The position numbers and the translations under genes are program-made. This document shows, piece by piece, positions 51,378 to 59,858 of a stretch of 64,000 nucleotides of DNA. How positions within the stretch are numbered: the stretch's first letter is position 1; each line of letters opens with the position of its first letter. This DNA is from Tropicimonas sp033101155. Its GTDB lineage: Bacteria; Pseudomonadota; Alphaproteobacteria; Rhodobacterales; Rhodobacteraceae. The notes under the pieces were generated by a model that saw nothing but the letters and a program-made list of their open reading frames with translations, was not told where the DNA came from and ran no database searches. The stretch is taken from the NCBI RefSeq assembly GCF_033101155.1, contig NZ_JAWMPX010000009.1:62001-126000 (forward strand), read 5' to 3'.

Positions 51378-52799
51378 ATGGCTAGCATAGGCAAAGTGAC
51401 CCAGGTTATCGGCGCTGTCGTCGACGTTCACTTCGACGGCGACCTGCCCGAGATCCTGAACGCCCTGGAAACCACCAATAACGGCAAGCGCCTCGTTCTC
51501 GAGGTTGCCCAGCACCTCGGCGAGCACACGGTCCGCACCATCGCCATGGACGCGACCGAAGGTCTCGTTCGCGGCGCTGAGGTCAAGGACATGGAAGGCC
51601 CGATCACAGTGCCCGTGGGCAACGCGACCCTCGGCCGGATCCTCAACGTCGTCGGCGAGCCGGTGGACGAAGGCGGCCCGGTCGAAGCGACCGAGTATCG
51701 CGGCATCCACCAGCCCGCTCCCGAGTTCGCCGAGCAGGCGACTGAATCCGAAGTCCTCGTGACCGGCATCAAGGTCGTCGACCTGCTGGCGCCTTACGCC
51801 AAGGGCGGCAAGATCGGCCTGTTCGGCGGCGCCGGCGTTGGCAAGACGGTTCTCATCATGGAACTGATCAACAACATCGCGAAGGTGCACTCGGGCTTCT
51901 CCGTGTTCGCCGGTGTTGGCGAGCGGACCCGTGAGGGCAACGACCTCTACCACGAGATGATCGAATCCGGCGTTATCACCCCGGACAATCTCGAAGACTC
52001 GAAGGTGGCGCTGGTCTACGGCCAGATGAACGAGCCGCCGGGAGCCCGTATGCGTGTTGCCCTGTCCGGCCTGACCCTGGCCGAGCAGTTCCGCGACCAG
52101 TCCGGCACCGACGTGCTGTTCTTCGTGGACAACATCTTCCGCTTCACCCAGGCCGGTTCCGAATGTTCGGCGCTGCTGGGTCGTATCCCCTCCGCCGTGG
52201 GCTACCAGCCGACACTGGCCACCGATATGGGCCAGCTGCAGGAGCGGATCACCTCGACCAAGGGTGGCTCGATCACCTCGGTGCAGGCGATCTACGTGCC
52301 GGCTGACGACCTGACCGACCCCGCGCCGGCCACGTCCTTTGCCCACCTCGACGCCACGACGGTTCTGTCGCGCGCCATCTCCGAGCTGGGCATCTACCCG
52401 GCCGTGGACCCGCTCGACTCGACCTCGCGCCTGATGGACCCCGCCGTTCTCGGCGATGAGCATTACCAGGTTGCCCGGGACGTGCAGGGTATCCTCCAGC
52501 GCTACAAGTCGCTGCAGGACATCATCGCCATTCTCGGCATGGACGAACTGTCGGAAGAGGACAAGCTGGTCGTGGCCCGTGCCCGGAAGATCCAGCGTTT
52601 CCTCAGCCAGCCTTTCGACGTGGCCCAGGTCTTCACCGGTTTCCCCGGTGTGCAGGTGCCGCTCGAGAAGACGATTGCCTCCTTCAAGGCGGTTGTTGCC
52701 GGCGAGTACGACCATCTTCCCGAAGCCGCCTTCTACATGGTTGGCGATATCGACGAAGCGGTTGCCAAGGCCGAGAAGATGGCCGCGGAAGCCGCGTAA
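51378..52799 (+). CDS. atpD: F1 ATP synthase subunit beta
   Basis: A 473-residue catalytic beta subunit with Walker A GGAGVGKTVLI, catalytic Glu in VGERTREGND, Walker B LFFVDNIFRFTQAG and the DELSEED lever (here MDELSEEDK). It synthesises ATP driven by rotation of gamma. It is clearly distinct from the second beta subunit at 59.9-61.3 kb, and this copy is the housekeeping one by its genomic context. Confidence 0.98.
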   Translation: MASIGKVTQVIGAVVDVHFDGDLPEILNALETTNNGKRLVLEVAQHLGEHTVRTIAMDATEGLVRGAEVKDMEGPITVPVGNATLGRILNVVGEPVDEGGPVEATEYRGIHQPAPEFAEQATESEVLVTGIKVVDLLAPYAKGGKIGLFGGAGVGKTVLIMELINNIAKVHSGFSVFAGVGERTREGNDLYHEMIESGVITPDNLEDSKVALVYGQMNEPPGARMRVALSGLTLAEQFRDQSGTDVLFFVDNIFRFTQAGSECSALLGRIPSAVGYQPTLATDMGQLQERITSTKGGSITSVQAIYVPADDLTDPAPATSFAHLDATTVLSRAISELGIYPAVDPLDSTSRLMDPAVLGDEHYQVARDVQGILQRYKSLQDIIAILGMDELSEEDKLVVARARKIQRFLSQPFDVAQVFTGFPGVQVPLEKTIASFKAVVAGEYDHLPEAAFYMVGDIDEAVAKAEKMAAEAA

Positions 52800-52808
52800 G
52801 GAGGGCTC

Positions 52809-53204
52809 ATGGCCAATACGATGCAGTTCGACCTGGTAAGCCCGGAAAAGCGGCTCGCGTCGCTTGAGGCCACCCAGGTCCAGATCCCGGCCGCCGAAGG
52901 CGACATGACGGCGATGCCCGACCACGCGCCGGTCATCACCACGCTGCGCCCGGGGATGGTCAAGGTCACCGGCGCCGACGGCTCCGAGACCAGCTACGCG
53001 GTGACCGGCGGTTTCGCCGAGATCAACGCGGAAGCGATGTCGGTGCTGGCCGAGCACGCCTCGGAAGGTGCCGAGGGCAAGGTCGCGCTGGAGGGCTTCC
53101 TCGAGGATGCCCGCGGGCGCGCGGCCGATGCTTCGGGCGACACCCGGGACGTGGCGGAGAAACTCGTCGCTGATCTGGAGCAGCTTCTGGAAGCGATGGT
53201 CTGA
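52809..53204 (+). CDS. atpC: F1 ATP synthase subunit epsilon
   Basis: A 131-residue epsilon subunit: N-terminal beta sandwich (FDLVSPEKRLASLEATQVQIPAAEGDM, DHAPVITTLRPG) and a short C-terminal helical part, as in alphaproteobacteria. It links gamma to the c ring and can inhibit ATP hydrolysis. Nine nt after atpD; last gene of the operon, followed by a clear terminator. Confidence 0.96.
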   Translation: MANTMQFDLVSPEKRLASLEATQVQIPAAEGDMTAMPDHAPVITTLRPGMVKVTGADGSETSYAVTGGFAEINAEAMSVLAEHASEGAEGKVALEGFLEDARGRAADASGDTRDVAEKLVADLEQLLEAMV

Positions 53205-53230
53205 TCCGTCACCGCGATCGACGATTTCGG

Positions 53231-53264
53231 AAAGCCCCGCCTCGCGCGGGGCTTTCTGCTTTTG
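53231..53264 (+). terminator. Terminator of the atpHAGDC operon
   Basis: A perfect 10-bp stem AAAGCCCCGC/GCGGGGCTTT with loop CTCGC, then CTGCTTTT; 27 nt past the atpC stop. Confidence 0.9.
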
Positions 53265-53683
53265 GAGCGGTCGGTGCGTGCGGGGGGGATCGAAGCAGGA
53301 CCATTTGGTCGATGGCTCGACAACGGGAAACGCGCTTTCCATGTGGGCCGACAGGTGTTGATTGTCGTCTTTGGGGCGGTGCGCTGGTGGGCAGGGCGAC
53401 CGATGCGCGCAGCGTGCATCCGCAAGACCACATAGTGTGGCGTCGAGAGCCAGGTCGCAGGACGGCATGTCGCTGAAATGAAATTCGCCCCGCGCAGCAG
53501 ATGCGCGGGGCGACGGTGAAGGGGGATGCTCCACCCAGCCATTGGGACAGGCTACGTCGAGTAGTTAGGGCCAAATCGGGCAGAGGAAAGGCGGTTGGTG
53601 CCTTTGTGGAAATGAAAGTGGTTTTCCAACAACAGTGGCCCGGCGACAGCCTGGAAAGACCCCGAAATTGCCGCGCGAACCGG
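53265..53683. other. Gene-free spacer with a GC hairpin
   Basis: No protein-coding gene is supported between atpC and ybgC. At 53485-53513 a 12-bp perfect stem TCGCCCCGCGCA/TGCGCGGGGCGA with a 5-nt loop occurs; on the minus strand it is followed by ATTTCATTTC, so it could end the ybgC transcript or a small RNA from the roughly 170 nt between them. Confidence 0.45.
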
Positions 53684-54091
53684 TCAGGCGGAGCGCCCGG
53701 CGGCCTGCATCCGGTCCTTGATTGCCGGCGGCAGGCGCAGCGGGCGCCCGTCGAGCGACATCGTGACGATGACAACCCGCGCCTTGAACAGGACCTGCGC
53801 GCCGCGCATCACCTGCTGCGCCATCTCGAATCGGGCGCCACGGATCTCCGCAAGCTCGGTCTCGACCCGCAGGTCATCTCCCAGCCTGGCCGGGGCGAGG
53901 TAGTCGGCTTCGACCCGGCGCACGGCGAAAACGATGCCGTGCTCCTCCTTGAGCGCGTTCTGGTCGATTCCGATCTCGCGCACAAATTCGGAGCGGCCGC
54001 GTTCGATGAACTTGAGGTAATTGGCGTAGTAGACGATCCCCGCCATGTCGGTGTCTTCGTAATAGACACGCAGCTCGTGGATATGCGGCAT
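53684..54091 (-). CDS. ybgC: YbgC-type acyl-CoA thioesterase
   Basis: A 135-residue single hot-dog domain with the 4-hydroxybenzoyl-CoA thioesterase/YbgC active-site block YYEDTDMAGIVYYANYLKF, including the catalytic Asp, and RGRSEFVREIG. YbgC hydrolyses short acyl-CoA esters and in many proteobacteria heads the tol-pal cluster. Here no tolQRAB genes follow it in the window, so it is detached from that cluster. It follows the three unrecognised genes on the same strand after 61 nt. Confidence 0.93.
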   Translation of the reverse strand: MPHIHELRVYYEDTDMAGIVYYANYLKFIERGRSEFVREIGIDQNALKEEHGIVFAVRRVEADYLAPARLGDDLRVETELAEIRGARFEMAQQVMRGAQVLFKARVVIVTMSLDGRPLRLPPAIKDRMQAAGRSA

Positions 54092-54152
54092 GAGACGCTC
54101 CGGATTGAGTGTGCTTCGGTGCTAGGCGCGAATGGGGGGCGGTGCAAGCGGG

Positions 54153-54662
54153 TCAGTCGGATTTGATCAGGCCGGAGAAGCCGGCAACGGCCAAGAGCGA
54201 GAGCGCCCAGCCGGCGAGGATCTGCGCCCAGAGGAACCAGCGAGCGCTACAGCCCCAGTTGCCCGCCTTCTCGTCGGGGATCCAGAATTCCTGCATTTCC
54301 AATGCCACTACGGGCAAAAGCGTGTCGGCCGAATAGACCAGCGGGTTGAACTGCGGGTAGCGCTTCGCCTCGGGCTGGCGCTGGAAGCAATCGAGCTGGC
54401 TCTCTCCCGGTTCGGCCAATCCCTTCTTTTCTCCTTGGTCCGGCGATGCCGCAAGCGGGCCCTTCTCTTCGCCATAGCCCTTGCAGATCACGTAGCGCAG
54501 GAAATCGGCGCGGATCTGCAGGTCGTCACCGGCATCGGCGTCGGGGCAGCTGTCGCTGACGGTGACGCCACCGGGCGACCACGCCTCGTCGCGCAGTTTC
54601 TGGTCGGCCTTGGAGAGGGCGCCGAAGGCTTTCAGGTCACGGATGGGGGCACTGGTACGCAT
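54153..54662 (-). CDS. Unrecognised membrane-anchored protein
   Basis: A 169-residue protein. Residues about 25-60 hold a small segment with DSCPDADAGDDLQIRADFLRY and two or more Cys. The C-terminal third (YPQFNPLVYSADTLLPVVAL, EFWIPDE, then one hydrophobic helix AQILAGWALSLLAVAGF) looks like the membrane end of larger pentapeptide-type or effector-like membrane proteins, so it may be a shortened relative. ATG 54662 is chosen because the frame upstream is Arg/Pro-rich noise. I cannot assign a function. It lies in a row of three unknown genes on this strand. Confidence 0.6.
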   Translation of the reverse strand: MRTSAPIRDLKAFGALSKADQKLRDEAWSPGGVTVSDSCPDADAGDDLQIRADFLRYVICKGYGEEKGPLAASPDQGEKKGLAEPGESQLDCFQRQPEAKRYPQFNPLVYSADTLLPVVALEMQEFWIPDEKAGNWGCSARWFLWAQILAGWALSLLAVAGFSGLIKSD

Positions 54663-54709
54663 GGCCTTACGCTGACGCTTCGGGGCGGGCAAGGTGGGAA
54701 ATGCCGCAG

Positions 54710-55111
54710 TCAGCGGTCCAGCTTGCGCGCGATGAAGGCGGTTGCGCCGACGCCGCCGGCCGTGTGGAAGCCGGTGAGGCAGCGTTGTTCGAAGCGGGTC
54801 TGGAGCTGGTCCGGGGGCGGGGTGTCCTCCGGTTCGGGCTGCCATTCGAAGAGGTGGACGCCGCCCTTGTAGCGCATGCGGAACCAGCCGAGATCGCCTT
54901 CGGCGTGGATCTTCACCGCCGGGAAGATGCGGATCACCTTGCCCTCTTCGAGGATGAATTCGGACGGGTCCCAGGAATTGGCACCGAGGCGGTGGAAATG
55001 CCCGATCTCGCGAGCCGAGAACGCATGTGCGGTCTGGGCATTGGGGACCATCAGGGCTGCGGCCTCGATGGGGCCGGAAAGGGCGTGAAGCAGTTTGGTG
55101 CGGGCATCCAT
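54710..55111 (-). CDS. Unrecognised cytoplasmic protein
   Basis: A 133-residue protein without signal or membrane segment. It has a well-conserved-looking core, HRLGANSWDPSEFILEEGKV, then alternating strands RIFPAVKIHAEG and GWFRMRYKGGVHLFEW, and a late CLTGFHTAGGVGA. The amount of Trp/Phe and the regular strands suggest a real folded protein. It begins 9 nt after the previous gene's stop, so the two are one operon. No function can be given. Confidence 0.65.
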   Translation of the reverse strand: MDARTKLLHALSGPIEAAALMVPNAQTAHAFSAREIGHFHRLGANSWDPSEFILEEGKVIRIFPAVKIHAEGDLGWFRMRYKGGVHLFEWQPEPEDTPPPDQLQTRFEQRCLTGFHTAGGVGATAFIARKLDR

Positions 55112-55120
55112 GACGAGTCC

Positions 55121-55747
55121 TCAGTTCCCGCGCCCGAGCCGCGCGGCGAGGCGCAGGGCGTGGCTGGGATCCGTAGCAGCGGCGGGCATGACGGGATCAT
55201 AGGCGGCGCGGATCACGTCGCCAATCTCCGGGTGCAGGACGATCGTGCCTTCGGGCGTGCGGGCGAGTGGGGAGCGGGTTGTGAAGGCGCGGTCGGACCA
55301 GGACAGGATGCTCTGCGCCATCTGGCTCAGGGCGATGTCCTCGGCGGGCTGTTCGGAGAGGGCGTCATCCATGCGCAGGAAGACGAAGGCGGCGCGGATG
55401 GCACCGCTCTGCTCGAAGCGAAAGGCGCGGTACTGGTTGGCGTCGGCCTCGGCGAGCCTCGCGACCAGCGGCGCAAGGTCCGGTACGAGCTTGTCGAGAT
55501 CGGGCACCTGCAGCAACTCCTCCCACTGGCGGAAGAAGAAGACCATCAGATTGGCGCCCATCTCGGTGTCGGTCTCGGCCATCTTGTGACCGGCGAGGGT
55601 CACGATGGCCTCGCAGGCGCCCTTGACGGTCGAGAGCGTGGCATCGTCGACGCCGAAAACGATGGGAACGATGGGGCGTTCCCAGCGGGCGAAGAGATAG
55701 CTGTCATCCGAGCAGGTGAACAGCTGTTCGATATCCTGGGGGGTCAT
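55121..55747 (-). CDS. Unrecognised cytoplasmic protein
   Basis: A 208-residue, mostly helical protein (SDDSYLFARWERPIVPIVFGVDD, GANLMVFFFRQWEELLQVPDLD, QYRAFRFEQSGAIRAAFVFLRM). AGGAGG lies 8 nt before the ATG at 55747. It leads a run of three same-strand genes of unknown role, 9 nt before the next. The YLFARWERPIVPIVFG start and the FRFEQ-AIRAAF-FLRM segment may indicate a small enzyme fold, but I recognise no family with confidence. Confidence 0.7.
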   Translation of the reverse strand: MTPQDIEQLFTCSDDSYLFARWERPIVPIVFGVDDATLSTVKGACEAIVTLAGHKMAETDTEMGANLMVFFFRQWEELLQVPDLDKLVPDLAPLVARLAEADANQYRAFRFEQSGAIRAAFVFLRMDDALSEQPAEDIALSQMAQSILSWSDRAFTTRSPLARTPEGTIVLHPEIGDVIRAAYDPVMPAAATDPSHALRLAARLGRGN

Positions 55748-55835
55748 GGGCGGGCCTCCTTTTGATCCTGTCGCATCATGTGGCGGGGGAAATGTCCAGA
55801 GGCCAGCGGCGGATCGGATGGGGCAGGGGCTCCCG

Positions 55836-55898
55836 CCCGGTCTCGTCGCATCGCAGATGCGCTCCACCGGTTGGGGGTGGCCGCGCGCTGGCGCGCGC
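55836..55898 (-). repeat. Structured intergenic repeat, family 2 copy B
   Basis: Minus-strand order: GCGCGC hairpin, CCACCCCCAACCGG, GGAGCGCATC-TGC-GATGCG, ACGAGACCGGG. It parallels the element at 34256-34317 in order and sequence. It lies about 90-150 nt before the start of the minus-strand gene at 55747. The rest of 55748-56050 contains no supported gene. Confidence 0.5.
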
Positions 55899-56050
55899 GG
55901 CGGGCGCGCTCGGACTTGTCGTTCTGTTCGCTGGCCGGACGCGACTTGATCGGCGACGGATGACCCTTCGGGTCCGTGAAAGCCTGGTCTTGCCTGCCGG
56001 TGCTGGGCAGCCAGCGCAGCGCGTCTCCTGGTCTCGACGCGCGTCAGGCC

Positions 56051-58588
56051 CTACCGTCGCATCGTTTTCACCAGTTCCGGTACGAGGACCAGAGGCAGCG
56101 CCAGCGCCAGGATCATCCCCCAGTGGTTGAGCGCAAGTGGTACCGTGTGCAGCATTGCCTGAAGCGGCGACCAGTAGACGGCTGCGATCTGGGCAAGCAT
56201 CATTGCCGTGAAGGCCAGCCAGAGCGCCGGGTTGCTCCCCCAACCGAGTTTCCAGCACGGATCGCGCAGCGAGCGGAACGCGAAGACGCTCGCCTTCTCG
56301 AAGACGACCATGCCGGTGAAGGCGGCCGTCCGCGCGAGATCGACACCCAGCTCCAGAAGCGAATAGAAGATCCAGAGGCTGGCTGCGCCGGTATAGATCC
56401 CGAAGGCGAGGATCACCGGGACGGCGGACAGCCCAAGCAGGCGCTGATGCGGATCGCGCGGTGGTTGCTTCATCTGCCCCGGTTCCGGCTTCTCCACCCC
56501 GAGCGCGACCGCCGTGACGCCATCGGTCACGAGGTTCATCCATAGGATCTGGGTCGGCAGGAAGATCAGCGGCCCGCCGATCGCGAGGTTGGTCATCAGC
56601 GCGACAACCTCGCCGGTATTCGACGCGAGCAGGTAGCGGACAAACTTCCGGATATTCTCGAATTGCCGACGACCCTCGCGCACGGCCCGCACGATGGTTG
56701 CGTAATTGTCGTCGAGCAACACGACGTCGGAGGCGTCCTTGGCGACCGCGGTGCCGCGGATGCCCATCGCGAGGCCGATATCGGCCTTCTTCAGGGCCGG
56801 GGCATCGTTCACGCCGTCACCGGTCATCGCGACAACCGCCCCGCCTGCCTGAAGCGCCGCGATGATGCGCAGCTTGTCCGCCGGGCGGGCGCGGGCGAAG
56901 ACAACGTCGCCGTGCAATGCCTGCGCCAGGGCGGGGTCGTCCATATCGGCGAGATCGTCGCTGGTCAGCACCGTCTGCGAGGGAATGGCGAGCTGGCCGG
57001 CGATGTACTGCGCCGTGGCAGGGTGGTCGCCGGTGATCATGATGGTGCGAATGCCGGCGCGCCCGGCCAGCTCGACGGCCTCGCGAACCTCCGCGCGCGG
57101 CGGGTCCACCAGCCCGACCAGCCCGAGGAAGACGAGATCGGTCTCGACGATCGGGGCGGGCCCGTGTAGCCGGAAGGCCAGCGCGATGGTCCGGAGCCCG
57201 TCCCGGGCCATGCGGTCCACAGCCCCCGCAATCGCTGTCCGCTCGGCCCGGGTCATCGGCGACGGTCCTTCAGCGCGCTCAACCTCGGTGCAGATCTCGA
57301 GGATCTTCTCCGGAGCGCCCTTGCAATGCAGCTCCAGACCGTCCGCGGTCTGTGCCAACACGCTCATGCACTTGCGGTCGCTGCTGAAGGGCAGTTCGGC
57401 GGTTACGGCATCCGGATCGGCCGGGTCTGCCCAGGCCTTGGCCGCAAGCGTCACAAGCGCGCCCTCTGTCGGCTCGCCGATCATCTCCCAGCCATCCGTT
57501 CCGTGCTGAAGCCGGGCATGGGAACAGAGCCGCGCCGTTCGACAGAGGCGGGCCAGAACCGGATCGTCTTTGGCCCGGACTCGAGCGCCGTCCCGGGCGA
57601 TATGCCCTTCCGGGTCATAGCCGTTCCCGGTGACCGTGTACTCGGCGTCCGGGGTGTGAATGCTGCGCGCGGTCATCTTGTTTTCGGTCAGGGTGCCGGT
57701 CTTGTCGGTGCAGATCACGCTGGCCGCGCCGAGGGTCTCGACCGCCTGAAGGTTGCGTACGAGTGCCTTCTGCCGAGACATCGCACCGGCCCCGAGCGCT
57801 AGGGTCACGGTGACCACCGCCGGCAAACCCTCGGGCACCATCGCCACCGCCAGCGACAGGCCCAGCATGAAGACCTCCATTGCCGGGCGCGCGGTCAGGA
57901 AGGCCGCGAGCATGACAAGAGCTGCGATGGCGATGGCCAGCAGCCCAAGCTGTCGCGCCAGCCCGTGCAACTCGCGCTGCAACTGGGTCGGTTCGTCATC
58001 GACCGAGGCTGTGAGCGTGGCGATGCGTCCGAACCGGGTGTTCTGGCCGATTGCCGTGACCCGCGCCTCGGCATGGCCGTTCAACACGGTCGTGCCCGAG
58101 GCCACGCCGTCGCCCGTGGCGCGCGCCACCGGGACGGATTCCCCGGTCAGGACGCTCTCGTCGACCAGCAGGCCAGCCTCGTGCAGCACATCGGCATCGG
58201 CGGGAATCCTGTCGCCCTCGGCCAGCACGATCAGGTCACCCGGCAGCAGCTCCCGCGCCGGCAGACTGCGCCGCACACCGTCCCGCAATACGAGTGCCAC
58301 GGGAGACAACATCCGCCGCAGCGCCTGCATCGTCGTTTCCGCGCGCCATTCCTGAACGAAACCGAGTCCGGCATTCAGCAGAACCACCGCGACGATTGCG
58401 ATGAAATCCGCGATTTCCCCGACTGCGAGCGAGATAGCGGCAGCGGCCAGCAGCAGCAGGACGAGCAGGTTGGTGAACTGGTGGGCAAGCAGGCGCAGCG
58501 GAGAGGCCGGCGGCGTTTCCGGCAAGGCGTTCCAGCCATGCTCCTTGCGCAGCTCGGCAACCTCTCGCTCCCTGAGGCCCTGATACAT
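56051..58588 (-). CDS. P-type cation ATPase, SERCA-like type II
   Basis: An 845-residue P-type ATPase. N-terminal cation domain; actuator domain with TGESVPVAR; PEGLP in helix M4; phosphorylation motif DKTGTLT at D295; nucleotide-binding KGAPE; hinge TGDHPATA and GDGVNDAPALKKADIG; M6 block NLVTDGVTA and ten predicted helices. The PEGLP plus N-x-x-TDG pair is that of Ca2+-ATPases (type IIA), so Ca2+ export is likely, although Na+ or Mn2+ pumps of this type exist. ATG 58588 has GGGAGG eight nt upstream. It stands alone on the minus strand between the two ATP synthase regions, divergent from the hydrolase. Confidence 0.9.
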   Translation of the reverse strand: MYQGLREREVAELRKEHGWNALPETPPASPLRLLAHQFTNLLVLLLLAAAAISLAVGEIADFIAIVAVVLLNAGLGFVQEWRAETTMQALRRMLSPVALVLRDGVRRSLPARELLPGDLIVLAEGDRIPADADVLHEAGLLVDESVLTGESVPVARATGDGVASGTTVLNGHAEARVTAIGQNTRFGRIATLTASVDDEPTQLQRELHGLARQLGLLAIAIAALVMLAAFLTARPAMEVFMLGLSLAVAMVPEGLPAVVTVTLALGAGAMSRQKALVRNLQAVETLGAASVICTDKTGTLTENKMTARSIHTPDAEYTVTGNGYDPEGHIARDGARVRAKDDPVLARLCRTARLCSHARLQHGTDGWEMIGEPTEGALVTLAAKAWADPADPDAVTAELPFSSDRKCMSVLAQTADGLELHCKGAPEKILEICTEVERAEGPSPMTRAERTAIAGAVDRMARDGLRTIALAFRLHGPAPIVETDLVFLGLVGLVDPPRAEVREAVELAGRAGIRTIMITGDHPATAQYIAGQLAIPSQTVLTSDDLADMDDPALAQALHGDVVFARARPADKLRIIAALQAGGAVVAMTGDGVNDAPALKKADIGLAMGIRGTAVAKDASDVVLLDDNYATIVRAVREGRRQFENIRKFVRYLLASNTGEVVALMTNLAIGGPLIFLPTQILWMNLVTDGVTAVALGVEKPEPGQMKQPPRDPHQRLLGLSAVPVILAFGIYTGAASLWIFYSLLELGVDLARTAAFTGMVVFEKASVFAFRSLRDPCWKLGWGSNPALWLAFTAMMLAQIAAVYWSPLQAMLHTVPLALNHWGMILALALPLVLVPELVKTMRR

Positions 58589-58911
58589 GAAACCGCCTCC
58601 CATCGCTGAAGACGGCTGCAAGGATAGCCCTTTGCGCGATGATGGCGTTGACTGGAATCAAGCAAGGGCCGGATTCATGTCCGATCCCGGTTCGACAGCT
58701 CTGGCCAGCGACGGCAATCTTCATGGCATTTGTTCTGGAAACTTGCGGCGAGCGCGAAAAAACTCCGCGTGGTGCTGTTTGCCGGGTTTAAGAACGCGAC
58801 GAAAATACATATACTGAAAATACACCAAAAGACTCTCGCCGGCATCCGGGAAAGGATGTGGACGGTCGACCGTCGGGTGCACCGCATATACATTTGGACG
58901 AGGACAGGAAA
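58589..58911. promoter_or_regulatory. Divergent spacer with palindrome before the alpha/beta hydrolase
   Basis: An AT-rich segment around 58797-58830 contains AAAATACA twice, 15 nt apart. A perfect 14-bp palindrome GACGGTCGACCGTC lies at 58861-58874, followed by GGTGCACC (58876-58883). These are candidate operator and promoter parts for the hydrolase gene, 38 nt before its start. No gene is present. Confidence 0.4.
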
Positions 58912-59613
58912 ATGTCGAATTCGTTGCCAGTTGTCATGGTGCCTGGTCTTTTGTGCGACCAGCGCGTTTTCGAGGCGCAGGTGGCGGCTCTGTCAGGCCT
59001 CGCCCCGACCCAGGTCACCGATATTTCGCGCTATGACACGATCGACGCCATGGCCGAGGCGATCCTGGCCGAGGCCCCGGAGACATTCGCGCTCTGTGGC
59101 TTCTCGATGGGCGGCTATGTCTGCCAGGAAATCCTGCGTCGGGCACCAGAGAGGGTCGACCGGCTTGCCCTGATCAGCACGAATGCCCGGGCCGACAGCG
59201 ACCATGCGCGCGCGTTTCGCAAGGCGTTGCTGTCGGACGCGTCCCACGGGCATTTCGCGGACGCCGTGGACAACCTGCTGCAGCATCTTCTGCCAAAGGC
59301 GCGTCAGGAAGACCCGGACCTGACCGGAGTGTTCCATGCAATGGCTCGCAAGATCGGACCGGCCGGGTTCGAGCGCGAACAACATGCCATCATGACGCGC
59401 GTCGACCATCGCCGGGACCTCGCCGAGATCCCGTGCCGGACACTCGTGCTCTACGGTCATGACGACCCGTTGATGCCGCCGGGTACGCAACTCGAACTGG
59501 CGACGGGGATTCCGGTTTCGATGCTGGTAACGCTTCCCGATTGCGGACATCTGGCGACGCTCGAGAAGCCACGGGAGGTCTCGGAACAGCTTCGCCGCTG
59601 GTACCTCAACTGA
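58912..59613 (+). CDS. Alpha/beta hydrolase
   Basis: A 233-residue alpha/beta hydrolase: oxyanion-hole region VVMVPGLLCDQRVF, nucleophile elbow GFSMGG, acid in YGHDDPLMPP and catalytic His in DCGHLATLEKP. All triad members are present. The VPGLLCD start groups it with the MenH/pimeloyl-ester-like small esterases; the substrate is unknown. ATG 58912 with AGGAAA just upstream. It precedes the N-ATPase operon by 245 nt with a possible regulatory dyad between, so it is probably a separate unit. Confidence 0.87.
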   Translation: MSNSLPVVMVPGLLCDQRVFEAQVAALSGLAPTQVTDISRYDTIDAMAEAILAEAPETFALCGFSMGGYVCQEILRRAPERVDRLALISTNARADSDHARAFRKALLSDASHGHFADAVDNLLQHLLPKARQEDPDLTGVFHAMARKIGPAGFEREQHAIMTRVDHRRDLAEIPCRTLVLYGHDDPLMPPGTQLELATGIPVSMLVTLPDCGHLATLEKPREVSEQLRRWYLN

Positions 59614-59652
59614 TCGCGCCGACGCCGACGCCAACCCATTGACCGTCGGAGA

Positions 59653-59666
59653 TTGACGCAGGTCAT
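59653..59666 (+). promoter_or_regulatory. FNR/CRP-family box upstream of the N-ATPase operon
   Basis: TTGACGCAGGTCAT has the perfect dyad TGAC-N4-GTCA and differs little from the TTGAT-N4-ATCAA type recognised by FnrL/Dnr regulators. It lies 40 nt after the hydrolase stop and about 193 nt before atpD2. No clear -10/-35 pair could be placed. Confidence 0.45.
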
Positions 59667-59858
59667 TTAATTCTGGTGTCGCTTGGGTATCCTGTTCCCA
59701 TCCCGTTTTCGGAGCGTCATCGCGATGCCCACCGGGGCATTCGTTCATCGCTTCTATCGGGTAGGGGAAGAGCCGGCACGGTCCTGTCCTCCTCCATGGA
59801 TCGTGCCGGTTTCGGCAGGAATGCGACCCGACCGAATCAAGTTTCGAAGGGCGATGCC

